Notes: generated by a model from the letters alone, not told the origin. DNA of 64,000 bases from Mycogone perniciosa (GCA_025331125.1 JAOALB010000031.1:62001-126000), one strand, 5' to 3'; counted from the stretch's first letter, positions 28,001-40,315 are shown. Numbers and translations are program-made.

Positions 28001-31000
28001 CGCCAACAAAACTAGCCTTTCTCTTAGTTAATATTAAAGTTATTGCGTTTTAATTAAAGATAACTGAAAATAATATTATACCTATTAATATTCGCTATAT
28101 TGCAGGGAACTATTCTTTTGCGTTTAGCGATCTTAAGTTTAAGATAATTAATCTTTCGCTTAACCTATCTATTATTATATATAAAGGCTCCTCTTTCTAT
28201 TTAATAAAGTTAATATAGTTTAGTTTTTTTTTTAAAGTAACTATAAGCAATTTACAGTTATAAGTGTAATAAAATTGCCTATTGCTTTACTATTTATTAA
28301 TATATATAGCTAATATCCTTTAACTATTATCTTTAATTTAAAATATAGTAAATCTTTATTATTACTTTTATTATTTAATATTCTAAAAGATATAATTTAT
28401 TAATTATTATTTTATAGCCCTTTTATAGGTAATATTCATTATTTTTTAATTATTTTCTTTTTATATAGATTTTATAGTTAATTAAGGTTCTTTAAAGTAA
28501 ATGCTACCTTCTTTAATTATAGGCGGTTCCTTTATAGGTAATAAAGTTAAACTAGTTTCTATATAGCTCTTTTATAATTTAATTAATTTCTTTATCCTTT
28601 AAAGTAGGTTTATACCCTATATACTTTTATATTTACTATTTTTAAAGTTTTCTTTATAGGTAAATAGTGTATTTATCCTTTTAACAGTATATATATTGTA
28701 GTAATAAATATAAAGTATTATTAATTTATTATATATACTATTCCCTTAATTTATTTTACTTATATATAATATACCTTAAGCTATTATACTTTAAATAGTA
28801 TTATTAATTATACTTAAACCTTTTATTATAGCAGAAATACTATTTTATTAATTTCTTTTAGCAGTAAATATAATATCTTTTAAACTTATATTCTTTAAGT
28901 CTTTATAGCTAATAATATTCCTTTTAAGTTTTAGTATTTAGTTTAATAATAATAATTTTAAGGCTTTAATACTATATAATTATAATCTATTCTTTAAAAG
29001 TATTATAATCTTATACTTATTCTATAGGGTAAAATAAGGTTTTAATTGGAAATATATTATATTTTACTTTCTTTTAAAAATATACTATATATTTATATAT
29101 AATATAAATAACCTAAGATATAGTATAATACTCTTTATAAATAAGGTTATTTATAGTATAGTCTCTTTATATATAGAGATATATTAGTTCTTTATATATA
29201 GTTAAAGTAGTTAGGATAGCTTTAATAGCTATTTTATTATTAGCTTTATTTTGTGTATAAAGCTGTTTATATAAGTATAGGTTTAACCTGTTTTACTATA
29301 TATTTATAATACCCTTTTTAATTAAGTTTAAATAGTATTTATTTAATTTACCTTTAAGGTTACTGTTTATAGATTATATATTTTCTAGTTTTAAAAATAT
29401 AGTATTATATAATAATAGTCTATATTATAAAAGGTTATTTTTATCTTTATTATTAAAGTTACTGCTATTAATTTATTTTTTATAACTTATAGTAATTTAA
29501 TTAAAATATTAATAATTAATTACAGTAATTATTTATTTATTTAAAATACTATTATCTTTATTTAACTTTATATAGCTAAAGTTTAAGTTTTATTTTATTA
29601 AATTATTTAAGTATAGTAAATATTTATTTACTTTATCTTTTTTAAGAATATCTCTAAAAGTTAAAAATTTAAGTTTTAACTAGTATCCCTTTTAATTTAT
29701 TATAGATATCTTTCTAGGTTATTTTAAATATTATCCGCTTTTATCTTTACTGGATTTATAAGCAAGGCAGCTATTATTATAATATATAGTTTAGTTAAGT
29801 AATATATAGTTAATAGTTTTTAAAACTATATTAACCTTTTATTTAAGTTTTAATATAGGCTTTTAAGGTTTATTAATTTTTAGCTTTTATAAAGCTTTAT
29901 AGTCCTTTAAAATATATTTTAGTTTATTATAATTATAATAAATAACCTTTACTTTTCCCTTTTAAATAGTATTTAAATCTATTTAATTAAGTCTTTTATT
30001 ATTAAAGCTAATAATATATTTTTATTACTTTTTACTTTAATTTATATATCTTTAATACTTATAAGTTTATTTAAATTACTATTATCTTTTTTTTATATTT
30101 AAATAAAGTTTATAAAGTAAATTATTTATATTTATATATTTTTTAATAAATTTAATAATACTTTTGTTATAAAAGAATTTATAAGTTTCCCTTTTAATTT
30201 TTAGTTTAAATTTATTATAAAAGTATTTAATAAAAGTAAACTTTTTTTATTCAACTTTAAAAGTATAGTTTTTAAAGTATATAGTATAGTTAAAGTATTT
30301 TCCCTTTTAAATTAAATTTATAAATTTATTTTCTATAGTATATTTTTTATTAATATTATTAAGAATTTTCTTTAAATTTTCTTTAAATTAATTATAGCTA
30401 ATAAATATAAATTATATCTATTTATTAGCCTTACTTTTATTATTAAAGAAATCCTTTTAAATAGGTTTAAACTACTTTAAGGCATTCCCTTTAAGTTATT
30501 TAGCAGCTAAAAGAACTTTATTAGTTTTTATATTAAAGCTAGTTAAAAAGTAGGTGAAATAGTTATATAGTTAAGTAAAAAATAGTTAAAGTGCTATAGT
30601 ATTTCTATTAAAGTATTTAAAAGGCTGTATTTTAAGCGACTCTTTTAAGTTCTTTAAAGGTTAGTTCCTTTTAAAGTTTAGTATTAAGTTTAAAGTAGGT
30701 AAGGCCTAGTTTTATAAGTTTATAATAATTGCTTACTATTAGTAAATTATTTATTAAAGTCTAGCGTTTTTAATAATTAAATATTAATAGTATTATTTTT
30801 ATTTTATATAATTAGCTTTTATATATTAAAAGGCTTCCTTTATATAAATATAAAGTTATTTTATTTTATTAACTTTATCTTTATCTTTACTTTTATTTAT
30901 ATTATTATCTCTATTATTATCTTGCCTTTAGCGAGGAGGTAGAATAGAGGGTAAAGTATTAGGATTATTAAAAGAGGATACTATAGCAGATATACTTGCA

Positions 31001-31435
31001 ATATTGCTTAGGATTTTTAGTGGCCTTTTAAATAAAAGTCGTTAATATATAATAATCCGGGTTAATTTTTAACAGTTAAACTAAAGTTTGCAGGGTTTAT
31101 ATGAACAGAGAGGTTAACGATAAATACTAAATAGGGTAATATAGTTATAATTCTATAAAACAAGCGGTTTTAGTAAATATAATTTATTAACAACTATTTA
31201 AGTAACTATACTAAATAAATAATAAGCTAGTTATATATATATATAAAAAATAATTGTAGATTACCTTAAGTTACACTTGTTTTCCTAATAATCTATGGTA
31301 AGTCTTTTCGCTGGCTTACTGGGATCACTTTATAGTTTATAGTAACCTAAGTGATCTAATGCTGATTGGTTCGTCTATCCGAGGTTCCTCCGGGTACGTA
31401 CTATGTCACGTTCTTATAATGGTCGGGCCGTGACA
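25057..31435 (-). mobile_element. Ty3/gypsy element, minus strand, 3' end truncated
   Basis: The minus strand reads LTR (31435 down to 31053), then a decayed Gag-Pol. The block VQAVKDWLI...IQSFLGFINYYQQFIKDY near 26,800-26,970 (with stops at W and Q positions) is the reverse-transcriptase C-terminus. The integrase C-terminus near 25,060-25,400 matches 60-510 of the window in reverse. It stops abruptly at 25057, where the family continues for another ~900 bp plus LTR in the copy at 1-1827. So the 3' LTR is missing and the TRIM-like element marks the break. Confidence 0.75.
31053..31435 (-). repeat. 5' LTR of the minus-strand gypsy element
   Basis: On the minus strand it starts TGTCACGGCCCGACC at 31435. 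That part is little mutated, whereas the rest (31053-31270) is AT-rich and matches 1640-1827 in reverse complement. Its outer end lies within the copia reverse transcriptase: the codons directly to the right read TRVDTSFPVQ, the conserved TRPDI region. Confidence 0.7.
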
Positions 31436-32062
31436 CTCGAGTAGATACCAGCTTTCCAGTCCAGTAGCTAGCTAGACAATTTCAAGGCCCTTATAAAGAG
31501 CACTTAAACGCAGCCCGCAACTTATTACAGTATTTAAATAATACCCAGGATCTAGCTATTCAATATACTAGAAAATCTAGTCCTATACCTATTGGCTATT
31601 GCAATAGTGATTTTACTGGGGATAAAAAATCAAGCAAATCGACTTATAGCTATATTATTATAATTGCTAATAGGCTAATTAGCTGGAAATTAAAAAGGGG
31701 CTTAACTATCTGTCTTTTTATACTAAAAGCAGAGTTTATAGCTTTTATAGAAGCTACCAGAGAGATTTAATAGCTTATTGGCCTATATAAAGAGGTAGAT
31801 CGACCAATTAAATAGCCAATCTCTTTACTTAACGACAATAAAGGTACTATTTCTACCTCGAATAACCTTACCCTTTATAATTGAATAAAATATAGTCTGT
31901 TACGGTTTAATTATATTAAGGAACAGGTTAAAAATAGCGTTATTACAGTCAGTTATCTGGAAACCAGTAAAATAGTTGCTGATAGGCTTACTAAGCCTCT
32001 TCTAGGTCCAAAATTAAGGAATTTTATAAGTCTCCTTAATCTTAAAATTTTACCTAAGGTAT
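31433..32062 (+). pseudogene. Copia reverse transcriptase end and RNase H remnant
   Basis: One long plus-strand frame reads TRVDTSFPVQ, EHLNAARNLLQYLNNT, then GYCNSDFTGDKKSSKSTYSY, LKAEFIAFIEA, and ADRLTKPLLGPKLRNF. This is the canonical copia RNase H order (GY.DSD.AGD..., TEAEY..., D.LTKPL). It is the best-preserved coding stretch of the element, with only scattered stops at W or Q positions. Confidence 0.85.
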
Positions 32063-32220
32063 ATACCTAAGGTTCTTACCTTTCTTATAGCTATTAGCTA
32101 TCCTTATTATTTTTAGCTATATTAACAATCCTTTTTATTTTTATATTCTAGTTACTTTCCTATATCAAGATCCTATATTTACTTTAAAGTTATATAGGAT
32201 AGTATTTATTTTAAAGGGAG

Positions 32221-32800
32221 TATTAAAAAGGAGGGCTAAAAAGTAAGGATTTTAGTGTATTTAGGTAACCTTCCTATTTTAGCTAGACCTGGAATTAGGC
32301 CTAACACTAGGACCGAGTTCTAGAGGAACTTTAGTGTAAGTCAGGAAATTTCTATTATCTATAACGATAATAATTAAGCTAGGACCAGCTACCCCGCCTA
32401 CCCTAGACTTAATACAATAGGCATAATGGCTATTGTAAAAAGTCTGACTAAAATGGTTTCCTGTTTATATAGCTGTAAGTCGATTTAGACGATTTCCTAT
32501 ATAAATGAATTTTACAGAAAATAGGAATAAGGCTATAAACCTAATTCTGCTACTGCATTCCTATTATTTAGTTAGAGGACTATTATAGAAGATAAAGCTA
32601 TTGTTTATACAATCACTTCTATACTGGCCGCATATATACTAGATATTCTATAGCTTCTAGCTATTAAATTATTTACAATTCAATTATTTATCTATTATTA
32701 GCTTAATTAAACTCTTAGTCGTTTCCTTATTGCTGCGTTATATACAGCTTTCTAGAAGCTATATATAAATAAGGTTCAGTATAACCTTGTTATTTTAACA
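32221..32800 (+). repeat. 3' LTR of the copia element
   Basis: The same 580-bp repeat as 22767-23346. It begins right after the purine tract and ends TTTTAACA before the ATATT duplication. CpG-containing segments are more decayed than in the solo copy at 32954-33534. Confidence 0.9.
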
Positions 32801-32953
32801 ATATTATATAAATAAAGGCTATTTTCTTTAAAATTATATTAAACTAGCCTATAATAAAGACTATAGGTTTATAATATATAACTTAAAGGTAAAGATAGTT
32901 TAAATAAACTTATAGAAAACTTTAATTTTAATTTAATTTATTATAGCAATGAT

Positions 32954-33534
32954 TGTTAAAGTAACAAGGTTATACTGAACCTTATTTATATGCAGCTTCT
33001 AGGAAGCTGCATATAATGCAGTAATAAGGAAACGACTGAGAGTCTAATTGGGTCAACAATAGATAAACAATTGAATTGTAACTAATTTAATAGCTGAAAA
33101 GCTATAGAATATCTAGTGTGTGTGCGGCTGGATTGTAGAAGTGATTGTAGAACAATGCTTTGTCTTCTACAATAGTCCTCCGACTAGATAATAGGAATAT
33201 AGCGGCAGAGTTGGGTTTGTGGCTCTATTCCTATTTTCCGCAAAATTCATTTATATAGGAAATCGGCTAAATCGACTCATGGCCATATAAGCAGGAAACC
33301 ATTTTAGTCAGATTTTTCACAATAGCCATTGTAGCCATTGTATTGAGTCTAGGGTAGGCGGGATAGCTGGTCCTAGCTCAATTGTTATTATTAAAGATAA
33401 CAGAAATTTCCTGACTTACACCAAAGTTCCTCCGGAACTCGGTCCTAGCGTCGGGCCTAATTCCGGGTCTAGCCAGAATAGGAAGGTTACCCAAATACAC
33501 TAAAATCCTTACTTTTTAGCCCTCCTTTTTAACA
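32954..33534 (-). repeat. Solo copia LTR, inverted and little decayed
   Basis: This 581-bp reverse copy of the copia LTR lies 153 bp right of the 3' LTR. On the minus strand it starts TGTTAAAAAGGAGGG. Many C and G positions lost in the other two copies are kept here. Flanks are atgat and attat, a 4/5 match. A perfect 11-bp hairpin with a TAG loop is at 32989-33013. Confidence 0.85.
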
Positions 33535-35333
33535 ATTATAACTATTAGAATTTATATATAACAAATGCTAGCGCTTTAAGTAAAATTATTTAAAGTTTAA
33601 AATAAAGTTTTATTAAGCTTATTTTTTATAAAAAAAATAACACTTAACTTTTTTAATTAAAAAGTAAATTACTATAAGATTAAACTCTTTTATATAGTTT
33701 ATAAAGAAATAAAGTATAGGGAGATATTTAAAATTAAACTATAATAAAGGTTAAATATAATCCCTATTAAAGGATTAATAATGAATATTATATACTTTAC
33801 AGGTAAAGATTAAATAATTAATAGTAAATAAAGCAGTATAATTATAAAAAGGATTAAAAATATTTTTATAAACTTAATTAAAGTAAATTCTTTTAAAGAC
33901 TATTTAAATAAATACAATTAAAACTATTTAACTATAAAATTATTTAATTAAACTTTTTTTATTAACTTTATAGTTAATAGAGGATAAAAGTATATTTAAA
34001 TAATTAATAAAGTAAATAAATAAGTTAAAAAGGAACTATTATTATTTTAATTAAAATAGCTAATTAAAAAAAGTAATTATATTTAGACTTTATACTTATA
34101 ATTCTAAAGACTATATTATTTAAACTATAATACAGTAAAGATAACCTTAACCCTAAATTAAAGATAAAGAGAAATTACTAAAAGTAAAGTAAATTTAAAT
34201 ATTAATTTAAGCTGCAATTCTAGATAATATAATTAAGCTTAAAACTAATTTTTTTTAAATACTATTTTAAAACTTATAAATACTTTAGAAGCAGATTTAA
34301 TTATAAAATCTTAAAGAATTACTAAAATATAGTTTTATAAAAAGATTAATTTAAATGTTTTTAAACCTACTTTATATTAAATAATATCTCTTTTTATTTA
34401 TAAATACCGTTTAAAAGAAAAACTATTAAAAAGATTGAATAAAATAGTGATATCTATAGAATTAATTATATAGACTATTTAATTACTATAAAATTAACCT
34501 TTTAAACTTACACTTTTATAATCTTTATATATAAAGGGATTTCTAGTTAAAGAATTAATTAATTTTAAAAACTTAAATATTTTACTACTATTAAAAGTAT
34601 ACTTTTATAAATTAAAGTAATTATATATTACTATTAACTATAAAGTAAATTAAAAATAAAAATTAATAGTATAGATTAAAATAGTTTAAATAAAAGGAAT
34701 CTTTAAATATTTATAAAACCTACTATAGATATAAATATAATTCAAATAGCTTAATAGTATATTTATTAAAGTGTTTATAGACTTTAAGTTAAAAAGAAAT
34801 ATTATTTTTAATTAATTAACTATAAAATATAGTTTAAGGGTATACCTTTACTAAGCGATTAATACTATATTTAATAATAAATAAGTAAATATAATTAAAG
34901 AAACTATTATTTAAGTATATATAGGTAATATATAGATAATAGCTATATTTATATTATATTAAATAAAGTGTTTATACTTTCTATCTTTAAGATATTATTT
35001 ATTTAAGTAATATAGTTAATATTTAATTATACAGTAAGGAATAAAGATTTATATATAAAATATAAAATAGGAAATATTTAAATTATTATTTTAACTGTAA
35101 AATCTATTTATTAGAAATATTTAATAAAGGTATTATATAATTTAAAGCTAAAATAAATATTAATTTTATAGTTAAATATAAAGTTAATAAAATAAAGAAA
35201 AGCTTAAAAAGGTTTTAGTTTACTTTTAAAAAAGAGGTTTTATATTAACTCTTAAAGTAAATTAAAGATAATCTAATTCAGTTAATATTAATTAATAATT
35301 TAAAAGATTAAATAAAAGTAATAGAAAAGATAG

Positions 35334-35723
35334 TTTGTCGAGGGGGAATTAGCGCTCTAAATACACACACACACCAATAATAACCGGAATAGAGCGCGGG
35401 AACCGCGCTCTTAATAGAACTACAAAGCCGTAATTAAGTAATATAAAGGCTAAAAGATACTGCGAATTATTTAATCATAATATCTGCAGTCGAAAGTAAC
35501 CAACAGTTACCTCTTTACGCCTTAACGGCTGTGAAAATATAGGTAAAGGTAATGTATTAAGGGAGAACGCGGGTTAATCCTGTTAAACTAGGTCTATCTG
35601 TTTATATTTATAGTCTTATGCCTCCCTAATCTAGTAGTTGCTTAAATAAGTAATTAACTTTATTTAGGTAGGCTAGTAAAAAGGACTGTAAATGTATTGG
35701 GTATGTCAGTTACCCCCGACAAA
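35334..35723 (+). mobile_element. Inverted-repeat element M5 (best preserved)
   Basis: This 390-bp element runs from TTTGTCGAGGGGG to CCCCCGACAAA with ATAG duplications at 35330-35333 and 35724-35727. A perfect 9-bp hairpin (agagcgcgg, loop gaa, ccgcgctct) occupies 35391-35411. A (CA)n run lies just before it, and no coding frame is present. It is the least mutated of the five copies and the best template for a consensus. Confidence 0.78.
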
Positions 35724-38700
35724 ATAGTATAAGAGTTTAAATAAATAAAGGATTAAAGGAGAAGATTTTGAAAGAGAGTATAAAAATGCAAGCAGATTAA
35801 AACTAATACTATATATAAAAAGAAAAGTGTAAAAATCTATTTAATAGATAATGCGCTATTTAATAGTTTTATCCCTATTAAAAGTCTTTATTAAAAAGAA
35901 AAGAAATAAAATAAAGTAAAGGATAATTTAGACTTTAATACCCCTTTTACTAACTATATTACTTTAAAAATCTTATTTATTAAAACTAGGTTAAGGCTTA
36001 TACTAGACCGATTAACTGCGATTTTAAAAATAGTAAAAGGGAAATTAATAATATAAAAAACTTTAATTTTAATATAGATTTTAAAAAATAGAAAAATAGT
36101 ATTTTCTTGGATTTTATAAAATATAGAAAGCTAAATTTTAAAATTGCTTTATTATAAACTATTTATATAGTAAAATAGAATGCCTGGTAAAGTAATAGTA
36201 TTTTAATTCTTTAAAAGATAAAAAGAAAGGTAGTTAATTTACTGTAAATCTATATTAAAAAAGGCCTTTTAAAAGAAGGCTATAGGCTATATAGGAATTT
36301 GTTTTTTTTAATATAAAAAAGAAATAATAGCTTTTACTTTATTAATTCTATTATATAAATAAATAAAGTAACTATAAAAAATACCTTTATCCCTTTAAGT
36401 GCTAATTAATTTAATAAAGATTTTATAGGCTATATAATACTGTTATTACTAGACTTTTTCTTAAAATATAATTAAATCCCTTTTAATACAAAAAGTTAAA
36501 ATATAATTATATTTATAAGCTTTATTAGCCTTTTAAAATACTATACTCTTTTAATAAATACTATAAACTTAATAGTATAATTTTAATATATTATTTTATA
36601 AATATTATTCAATTTTATACTTATAGTTTATTAACTATTTTTAAATAATATTGCAGTATAAGGATTAAAATCTATATATAATAATAAAAAAGTAATACTT
36701 AAAGTTTAACGCTATATTTTAAAGGACTTTTAAAATTTAAATAAAACCTTTATAAATATTAAACTATTAAAATATATTATTTTAATAGTAAAATTAATCT
36801 TTTATTAAAAATTAGCTAAATTAATAAAATATTTATATAGTATAAAGGGATAGTAATTAATAACTAAGAAAATTATTAAAATTAAAAAATAAAAGAACTA
36901 TCAAACTATTAATGAAGTTTAATCTTTTTTTAGTTTAATTAGTTACTATAAATGTTAAATTAAATATTTTACTTACATTATGAAGCCTTTAATTAATTTA
37001 TTAAAGAAAAATGCCTTTTAAAATTAAATTAAAAAGTAGCAGTAAACTATAAATAAAGTTAAAGAATTTATTACCTTTACTTTAATATTAGTAATATTAA
37101 ATATAAGTAAAGAATATAAAGAAGTAATTTTAATAATTAATGCTAGTATAATAAATTAAAGGGCAATTTTAATGCAGGTTATAAAAAGGAAAAGATATTT
37201 TATTTAATATAAATGTAAATATTAGTTTTTATTAGAAATAAAATATAATACTATGAAAGAAAAGTATAAAGCTTTACTTTAAGCCTTTAAAAGGCTATAT
37301 ATTTATATTTATAGACTTTTATTTATATTAAAAATAAATATTAAAGTAATTATCAATTAAATAAATAATAAAATTAATAATGTTTTTAATAGGTATATAA
37401 TTTAATAAATTAGCTATATATTTTTTTAAATTTTATAATTAAATATATTTAAAAGAAAAAAAACGCTATAGTAGATACTTTATTTTATAAATTAATAATT
37501 ACTGTAAATGAAGTTAAAGCTAAAAAGAAAAGGGATTTAAAAGATTTTATAAATATATATTTAAATGTAATTTTATTTATACTATTAGGAAAAAAGTATA
37601 ATAAAGAATTTGAATACATTGCGCAATACCTTTAAATAATATAAAGACTATTTAATCTTTTAGCTATAGACTTTTAATAATTAAAGAATAAAGCTAAAAG
37701 GTTTTATATAAAAGATAAAAGGTTATAAGCTAAACTAATAAAATACTGCTATTAGCCTATATTTATTTTTAATATTTTAACTATAAAAAAACAGTTATTT
37801 AATAATATTATATAGAAATAGGTTGTTAAAAATAAAAAGTAACTTTTTATTTTTTAAAGGAGAAATATTAATAGCTATAAATATAAAATAATATATATCA
37901 AGCTATTATATTATACTTTTAATACTAAAGCTTTAACCTATATTATTTTAAAGAATTAACTATAGTAATAAAATTAATTAAGCTTATAAAGAAGGTTTAT
38001 TTTAATATTTGAATATATTTTAAGTAACTATAAATATATCTATTTATTTAAAGGAAAATATAACTTTTATAAATAAATAAAAGTAAAACCTATATTGATT
38101 TTGTTATCTGCAGTAATAATAAAGTTTATTCTTAAGTAGATTTACTAATTTAATATAATAATCTAAGCTATTATAGATAAAGGATTTAAAATAAAGAAAA
38201 TACGTTTATAAATATTAATTAATTTATAAATTAAGATTATTTAAATATTAATATATAACTTAAAAGCTAAATTTCTTGTAAAAGTTAATTATTAAAGTTT
38301 AATATTAATATTGGTAAAAATAGCTAAATGTAATAAAAAGTAGTTTTGAAATGTAAATAAAGCAATTATAGCTAATAAATATACTATAAAAGGCTTAATA
38401 AAATATTTTATATTTTACATATTATTTAACTAAAACTAATTTTCCGTTTAAAAGTAAAACTGCCTACTTAGCAGTTAATTAATTAAAATAAAGTCTATAT
38501 AGCGGAAAATTAATTAATAGTATATATTTATATATTAAAAAAGAAAAAGGAAAATATACAAATAGTTTAAATAAAAGTAATAGTATTTTAATAAATATTA
38601 GCTAAAAGGATAAATATTAATAATTAATACTTTTTATAAAACGTAATTAAACTTTTCGTTTAAAATAACTTTATTTTACTTTATAATATAAAATACTAAA

Positions 38701-38899
38701 AGGACTTTTTTAAAGATATAAAGTTAAAGATATATTAATTAAGTCTTTTTAAAATTAAATTTTAAATAAAAGTAATAAAAGCTTATAAATTAAAAATATT
38801 AAATAGGATTTTATTTAATAAAATTTATTTAAAGGAGTATTTAAAAAAGTTTATAAAAGATAAATTTAGCTAGTAAATAACTAAAAATAATAAAAAAGC

Positions 38900-39174
38900 T
38901 GTTGGGTTGGGTAGGCTAAGGACCTAGCACTTATCAGCGCTTATCAGCGCTAGGGAGCTCTTATCTGCTTATATAGCAGATACCAGCTAACATACACATC
39001 GCGTAAGCGATATGTCAGACTGTATAGGCGCTTACAACGCATATATTCTATGTTTTCCTTTGTATTAGCTATGTGTATATATAGCGAGGCCAGTACGGCA
39101 TATTCATTACTAGAATCAAGCTTCATTCCCATTTTCTCTCTATGCTCCACATAGCTGTGCCGCGCTCCGCGACA
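38900..39174. repeat. Solo LTR, 275 bp, not RIP-mutated
   Basis: The segment starts TGTTGGGTTGGG and ends CGCGACA, with a perfect AAAGC duplication (38895-38899 and 39175-39179). Its base composition is normal and CpG sites are intact, in sharp contrast to its surroundings. It contains a doubled cagcgcttat unit and a TATA-like tgtatatatag. No second copy is in the window. The 66-codon reading frame inside it is not considered a gene. Confidence 0.8.
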
Positions 39175-40315
39175 AAAGCTTTTAAAGATAAAAGCTTAAA
39201 AGTAAATAAAGATTTATTTAAAAGTAAAGTAATTAATAAAATAATAATTAAAATCGCTAGGAATTAAAAATTTAATAAACTTTTTAATAACTTTTTAGCT
39301 GTTAAAAGAATATATAGCCTGTTAAATTAAATAATCTAGTTAAGAATTAAAGGACATATTCGCGGATTAAAGGAAAAGGAAATATATTAATTAAAATATA
39401 ATCCTTTACTATAATTTAAAGTAATAATTCCTGGAATAAATAATATAAATTAAAATAATTACTTTTATATAAAAGATATATAAATAAAAGTAAGCAGTAA
39501 TATTTTTAAAAATAGTTATTAAATATTATTTTTAAAAGGGAGGAAATAGTTACTACATTAAAATTTACCCTTTTTATTTATAAAAAGTATAATTTAATTA
39601 TACTATAAAGAAAAGAGTTATAAAATTAAATAGTTTATTAATTATTTTACTTATATTAATTATTTACTTTTTAATAGTAAAAGCTAAAATAAAATTTTAA
39701 ATTTATTAAATTATTTAACTTTTTATTTTTTTATCTTTAATAAAATAAAGGATGTTTTTTATAAAATAAAAGGCTATTAAAGGATTAAAATAATTAAAGA
39801 CTATTAGCTTAATAAAGGTAAATACTTAATCTTTTTTAAAGAAAATAATAGCTATATTTAAATTACTTTATTAAGGCTAATAGCTAAAGAATATATTGCT
39901 AAATATATAAAAAGGCTTTAAATTAAAGGCAATTTAAATAATCCCTTTATTAAAAGCCTAGAATAAAGATATAGTTGTAAAAAGGGAATAGGATATACTT
40001 TTTAATAGCTGTAATAGTAATAAATTAAATTTAAAGGCACCGTTAATAGAAATAAAGAGTATTCTTATCTTAGGATCACGCCTTTCAACCTTGGACACCT
40101 GGGCGAGCTAAAAGAACTATTGCTCACCTGATGCTGTGTAGGCTCTCGGTCCAATGTGCTGGTTCTGGGCTTACTACAGGTTCTCCGGCTTCTATTCTGT
40201 GACAGTTACAGCCAAGCTTAAGCCCATCACCGAGAACCGCATTGGAAGCGACGAAGGTGAGTGATTCATCTGGTGCTTGACATATTCGTATAATTCTTAA
40301 GCAAAAACAGCCGAT

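Larger units (their letters stand above)
22767..32800 (+). mobile_element. Ty1/copia element with internal replacement
   Basis: Identical-length 580-bp LTRs (22767-23346 and 32221-32800) are flanked by a perfect 5-bp duplication ATATT (22762-22766 and 32801-32805). A purine tract aaagggag precedes the 3' LTR. Copia Gag is readable at about 24,040-24,590, and the end of reverse transcriptase plus RNase H at about 31,430-32,060. At 10.0 kb it is nearly twice the usual copia length, yet protease, integrase and most of reverse transcriptase are missing. Their place is taken by a TRIM-like element (24590-25056) and a minus-strand gypsy body (25057-31435). Confidence 0.9.
1..40070. other. AT-rich, RIP-decayed transposon block
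   Basis: The whole interval is extremely AT-rich, dominated by TpA, with CpG almost absent except in a few younger inserts. Translations on either strand recover degenerate retrotransposon proteins full of TAA and TAG codons where CAA, CAG and TGG are expected. That is the pattern left by repeat-induced point mutation (C to T, preferring CpA), inferred here from sequence only. Composition switches to ordinary genic DNA within a few tens of bases near 40,070. Short reading frames inside the block are not genes. Confidence 0.93.
20717..40070 (+). mobile_element. Ty3/gypsy element 3, nested host of later insertions
   Basis: Plus-strand translation gives a decayed Gag-like region at about 21.5-22.76 kb. 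Polymerase follows at about 36.88-37.06 kb: FFSLISYYKC.IKYFTYI.KPLINLLKKNAF, the reverse-transcriptase/RNase H junction. A purine tract (aaaagggaggaaat, about 39,533-39,547) suggests a 3' LTR after it. The body is split by the copia element (22767-32800), a solo copia LTR (32954-33534), M5 (35334-35723) and a solo LTR (38900-39174). Neither LTR of this element was delimited, so both ends are approximate and more than one element could be involved. Confidence 0.6.

Noticed and set aside
38950..39150. 66-codon minus-strand reading frame in the AT-rich block
   Set aside because: It lies wholly inside the 275-bp solo LTR, has no recognisable domain, and is open only because that LTR is not AT-rich.
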